Positions 60,278-64,000 of a DNA stretch of 64,000 bases are shown here, piece by piece (position 1 is the first letter of the stretch; each line of letters begins with the position of its first letter). Both the position numbers and the translations under genes were made by a program. The notes under the pieces are model-generated. The model had not been told where the DNA came from and searched no databases. It saw only the letters and a list, made by a program, of their open reading frames with translations. Source of the stretch: Ziziphus jujuba (taxonomy: Eukaryota; Streptophyta; Magnoliopsida; Rosales; Rhamnaceae); contig NC_083382.1 of assembly GCF_031755915.1 (NCBI RefSeq), positions 14,707,501 through 14,771,500 on the forward strand. Direction: 5' to 3'.

Positions 60278-61481
60278 CAGGGAAGCAAAAATCGTCGAGA
60301 CGGTGGAAATGTCGGCGACAGTTTCCGTTGTCGATCCCGTCCGACACTGACAGGGGGGAAGAAGTTTCTTGCACGCGTGTCGTCGAGTTGTCGCCGGAAT
60401 CGATGGAAATCGATGGAATCGTCCATTGTCGGTGAAGATTTCGGGTTTTGGGTGAATAAGATGGAAAGATCGGCCGGTTGTCGACAGGAAAAGGTGGAAA
60501 TTTCTGGGATATGTCGGCCGGACTGGTTGGGTGTGTTTGTGTTGATTTGTGTGTGTGTTTGGTTTGTGGTAGTCGGTCGGAGAAAAACCGAAGGGGGAAA
60601 AGATGGGGATACACAGAGAGAAGAGAAGAGAAGAGAAGAGAAAAAAGAGGGCCGAAATTAGAAATTTTGGTTTTTTTTGTTTTTGGTTGTTAACTGATCT
60701 GGCACAGAAGAGAGGGAGGAAGAAGACGAAGGGAAGAGAGGAAGAAGAAGAAAGGATAAGAAAGAAATCTTTCTTCCACGTGGGGGAAGGGAAAGAGAAA
60801 GAAGAAAAGAAAAAAAGATAAGAAAGAAATCTTTCTTTCACGTGGGGGAAGGGAAAGAGAAAGAAGAAAAGAAGAAAAGAAAAAAAGATAAGAAAGAAAT
60901 CTTTCTTTCACGTGGGGGAAGGAAAGAGAAAGAATAAAATAAAAAAATAAATAAAAATCTATGTGATGGTGATTTGTCGTGGTGGTATGAAAAAGTGAGA
61001 AGCAACTAATTCAATTATATTCTTAGCTTTTACCTCATCTAATTCATGTTATTGCTTTTAGTTATCAGTTTTAATATGCTTGATTTTTACTATGATAATA
61101 TTTTAATATACATCTTTTTATTTTTTTAATTTTAGTGTTTAATTTAATTTAATTTATTTTTTTAATAAATTTAATTTTATCTATTTAAAAATAAATAAAT
61201 AATATTGTTAGTTTTTTTGTTATATAATATATAAGATTTTAGTATATATATTTAATTGGATGAGTATTTTATTATATTTTATTATTATTGTATTTTAATT
61301 ATTGAATTTTTATATTATTTTATTATATTAATTATTTTATATCTCAAAATTTGTATTTTAAATTAAAAATTTACAGTTTACATAATCTTATCGATATTTC
61401 CATCGATATCGATATTTTCATCGATATTTCTGTAAATTCATACCTTCGATATTTTCATCGACATCGATATTTTCTTCACTG
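60278..61481 (+). mobile_element. Non-autonomous hAT element, copy 2 (1204 bp)
   Basis: It begins CAGGGAAGCAAAAATCG and ends, inverted, CAGTGAAGAAAATATCG. It is flanked by a perfect 8-bp target duplication GTTATTTG (60270-60277 and 61482-61489). D1 has a single GTTATTTG at the matching place (1390-1397). An 8-bp duplication and a CA(G/T)(G/T)G-type end are hallmarks of the hAT superfamily. The left third is GC-richer; the right end is an array of CATCGATATTT-like motifs. No transposase frame is present. Confidence 0.9.
60755..60940. repeat. Minisatellite in hAT copy 2 (three units of about 62-70 bp)
   Basis: Units starting at 60755, 60817 and 60887 share GATAAGAAAGAAATCTTTCTT, then CACGTGGGGGAAGG and a GA-rich filler. 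Each unit has a self-complementary AAGAAAGA..TCTTTCTT and a CACGTG hexamer. Confidence 0.9.
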
Positions 61482-63066
61482 GTTATTTGTAATTAAGGTC
61501 ATAATTTATACACTAATATTAGACATTGTACCTTTTAAATAATATATTTATCTAAATTCTTTATGAAATGCCAAGATCAATCTCATGAAAATATATATAG
61601 TAGTATTTTATTGGGAAATGTAACTCAGTTTAGATGGGGTCATCACATGTCTTCCCACATTTGGGAACATATGTTGTTGCTCATTTTATGCTGGACTGCA
61701 TCACTTTGTAAAACAAAACTCTATCTTTATATAATATGCGTGTTTAATTAAATGCTAATATAGGTTGGTAAGGAATTTAATTCTGATAAAAAAGCAAAAA
61801 TTCAAATTGTATAATAATGTTAATAGATAAGTTATAAAAAGTTTGACTCGTTATGGGATTGAAAGTTTATTTGATCATACCGAAGGTGAGACAACAGAGC
61901 GGTTAATTTTGTTAACTTCATTTACCAATTTACTCTATTTATTATACTTATGCTCCACACCTAAGCCAGCAGAATACTTTCATTGTGATTTTTTTTTTTC
62001 ATTTAATTTTTGGTTTTATTTTTTTTATTTCATTTATATTCATTATCTTTTGCATATTTATTATCTTCTCATTTATTTATTTAATATATATATATATATA
62101 TGTTTTTTAAATATCTACTTTTTATATCTTTCATATCTCAATTATATAAAATTATATTATACTATATGATAATATTTTTTTCGCAATTTCTTAGTTATAA
62201 CAATATTATCAGCTACTAATTATTAGCAAATAAATCTATAATTAAAATTAGAAATATACATTATCAACAATATAGTATTTATTAACTTTTTTTTTTTTTT
62301 TTGTAATTACATTGTAAGCTTTGATTTTAGTGACAATTTATTTTATTATTTTTTCATTGTTAATTTATTTTTTAATTAGTTGTATATCTTTAAAATTATT
62401 TTAAATTTGAAATAATAGTTTACCGTTAAAACAAACATTTCATAATCAGTAGAGCGATATGATCGAACATATCTTTGCCAAAAAAACCTTGTTAACCTTT
62501 TAATCATTTTTGGTCTATAAAAAAATTTGGTTTAACGAATACCATAATTAGTTCTGACTTTAGTTACCTAAACTAAATTTGTTGCATATTTGCTTATGTT
62601 ATTATTTTTTCAAACTACACATTAGAAAATAATCTATGATTAATGATGTATGTTGTCCCTTGGGGGAGGGAGGCAAAAAAAAAAAAAAAAATGGATACGC
62701 CACTGGTTATTCCAGTAGTTTGAGTAACTTTTTATAGGTGGAAAATGTTAGCCCAGGAGGGATTCAATCCTCAATAAATGGAAAAATTACCAAGAACGTG
62801 ATTACCTCCAAATATAACTTATCAAATTCTATGATTGTTTTTTTAATGTTGTCATGATCAAAATACAAGGGAGCTATTTACAAATTGAATGTGCAAATAA
62901 TAGGCAACTAGCTGTATCATTTGCTGTTACTTTGTTTGGCAAAATAAAGATAGGAATGGCATTCCGTATATTATGCACTTACTCTAGAATCCTACAATTT
63001 TAAAACTTAAGTGAGATGAAAATAATGTACTTATTACTTTAGCACGTACAGGTGACCACAAAGAAA

Positions 63067-63097
<31 letters not shown>

Positions 63098-63442
63098 TAA
63101 ATATTTTATTTAATTTTTGAAGATTTTTAATAACTTTTTTTTTCTTTTTGCTAAAAATATTTTCAATGGCTTTGACAAAAACAAAATAAATATTAATCTA
63201 TGTAAGTTTTTCCTTTTTGGATAATTTGTCTAAATTATACTATTCCTTCAATCGATTAATTTGAATGGGCCAAGCCCAAATGGAAATGATGATGACCATT
63301 GGTATAAACCCATTGTAGTTGAAGAGAAACAATTATGTACAGTGAAAATTCACCACAGTAGAAATCACATTAAATACTATAGTATAGTATTACAACCATA
63401 TTGTTTAGATTATATTATTGTCATCAACATCACTCCTTGTAA

Positions 63443-64000
63443 CTATTGCCAACAAATGGAGGGATAATATAAAATGTAGCGTAAAATGCGATGGAGTGAG
63501 GAACTTGGGGAAAAAAGTGGAGCAAATACTAGTGATATAGCAAGGATGCCAATCAAGCCCATGACCAAGACAAAAATGGCAAGCCCTATGTTTTTGCTCA
63601 CTACCAGATAAACTCCTGCCATGAATGCTATCGAGACCATGGTCAGAGCTAATCCCAACAATGGTAGCGCGAATCTAAGGGAAGTACTTGCCAAATTAAG
63701 ATCACCCAATTGTGACCAAATTATGGCAATAGCAGCTTTAGAGGAGCTATAAAAAGCTATGTAGTTGCTGATTATGTATGTATGAAACATGATTCCATGG
63801 CTTGGTTCTGAGCTGTCATCATCATTGCCTGGCACCGAGAATCCGACAGCGAAAGTTACGATGACAATAAGCGTTGCAACTAATAGAAGAGTATTAACTC
63901 TATCCTTGTAAAATTCCATGTACGGCGTCTGTGTCTGCACTTGTTCTACAATATTCTCTTCTGGTTTCGAGTTTTGGGGGTCAATAGGCATGCCAATGAT
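63443..64000 (-). CDS. ACD6-like ankyrin/PGG protein, third copy, exon 3 (runs off window)
   Basis: The minus strand is open from the right edge to the stop at 63443. It corresponds to most of exon 3 of the gene at 3264; about 55 bp of exon 3 plus the other exons lie outside the window. It encodes MPIDPQNSKPEE, then YMEFYKDRVNTLLLVATLIV and the PGG-type region (FSVPGNDDD, so PGN in place of PGG), then the membrane helices. It keeps the WSQLGDLNLA loop missing from gene 1 but lacks nine residues (RNAVYNKFM) before FHTYIISNY. A one-base deletion near 63458 changes the end from the family's PFHLLVIV... to a short PSICWQ tail, removing the final charged residues. Whether the gene works depends on sequence beyond the edge. 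Confidence 0.8.
   Translation of the reverse strand: MIGMPIDPQNSKPEENIVEQVQTQTPYMEFYKDRVNTLLLVATLIVIVTFAVGFSVPGNDDDSSEPSHGIMFHTYIISNYIAFYSSSKAAIAIIWSQLGDLNLASTSLRFALPLLGLALTMVSIAFMAGVYLVVSKNIGLAIFVLVMGLIGILAISLVFAPLFSPSSSLHRILRYILYYPSICWQ

Larger units (their letters stand above)
56531..63442. other. Block D4, interrupted by transposons
   Basis: Homologous to D1 in three pieces: about 56531-57303, 60187-60277 and 61482-63442. The gaps are filled by the terminal-inverted-repeat element at 57304-60187 and the hAT element at 60278-61481. No gene is seen in the D4 pieces. The right end should hold the 3' UTR of the gene that begins at 63443. Confidence 0.75.

Overview
This is an AT-rich nuclear segment of a higher plant, most likely a eudicot. 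It has short plant-type introns, an ankyrin/PGG membrane-protein family, Ty1/copia and Ty3/gypsy elements with methionine-tRNA primer sites, and CACTA and hAT transposons. The species cannot be named from the sequence. No tRNA, rRNA, CRISPR or bacterial-type operon was seen.

The backbone is a degenerating tandem array of an ACD6-like gene (ankyrin repeats plus a PGG membrane domain, minus strand). Each full unit reads, on the plus strand: far-upstream block P, downstream block D, gene G, then a second P block. Unit 1 (about 1-8050) holds an intact three-exon gene at 3264-6275 encoding 746 residues. Unit 2 (about 12205-23660) is a close copy whose gene (15921-21700) is dead: it has a nonsense codon, a frameshift and a 2976-bp solo LTR in exon 2. 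A further D block (23930-28600) follows unit 2, but its gene is missing and transposons occupy the site. Unit 3 (about 55133 to the right edge) is more diverged and ends inside exon 3 of another gene copy. Between units 1 and 2 (8050-12200) lies non-array DNA with one exon-sized fragment of a WSD1-like acyltransferase.

From 25389 to 51682 transposons dominate. A CACTA-type element at 25389-28314 carries pieces of two host genes: a type-A DnaJ protein and the IQ region of a CAMTA transcription factor. A second CACTA element starts at 28601 and carries decayed TNP1-like and TNP2-like genes on the minus strand; its right end was not found. A rearranged copia element (41111-45735, continuing at 51493-51682) has its two LTRs in opposite orientation. 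A 5480-bp internally deleted gypsy element (46013-51492, target duplication ATTTG) is nested in its right LTR. Unit 3 carries two related hAT elements with 8-bp target duplications, at 57997-59404 and 60278-61481; the first is nested in an older terminal-inverted-repeat element.

Only the gene at 3264-6275 looks fully functional. The gene entering at the right edge may also be functional, with an altered C-terminus. The rest shows birth, death and remodelling of a defence-type gene family by tandem duplication and transposition. The most interesting points are a protein N-terminus in gene 1 that appears to include a former 5' leader, the host-gene-carrying CACTA element, and a W-box-rich solo LTR sitting inside a defence-type gene copy. 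All calls come from reading the sequence; no database search or alignment was run.
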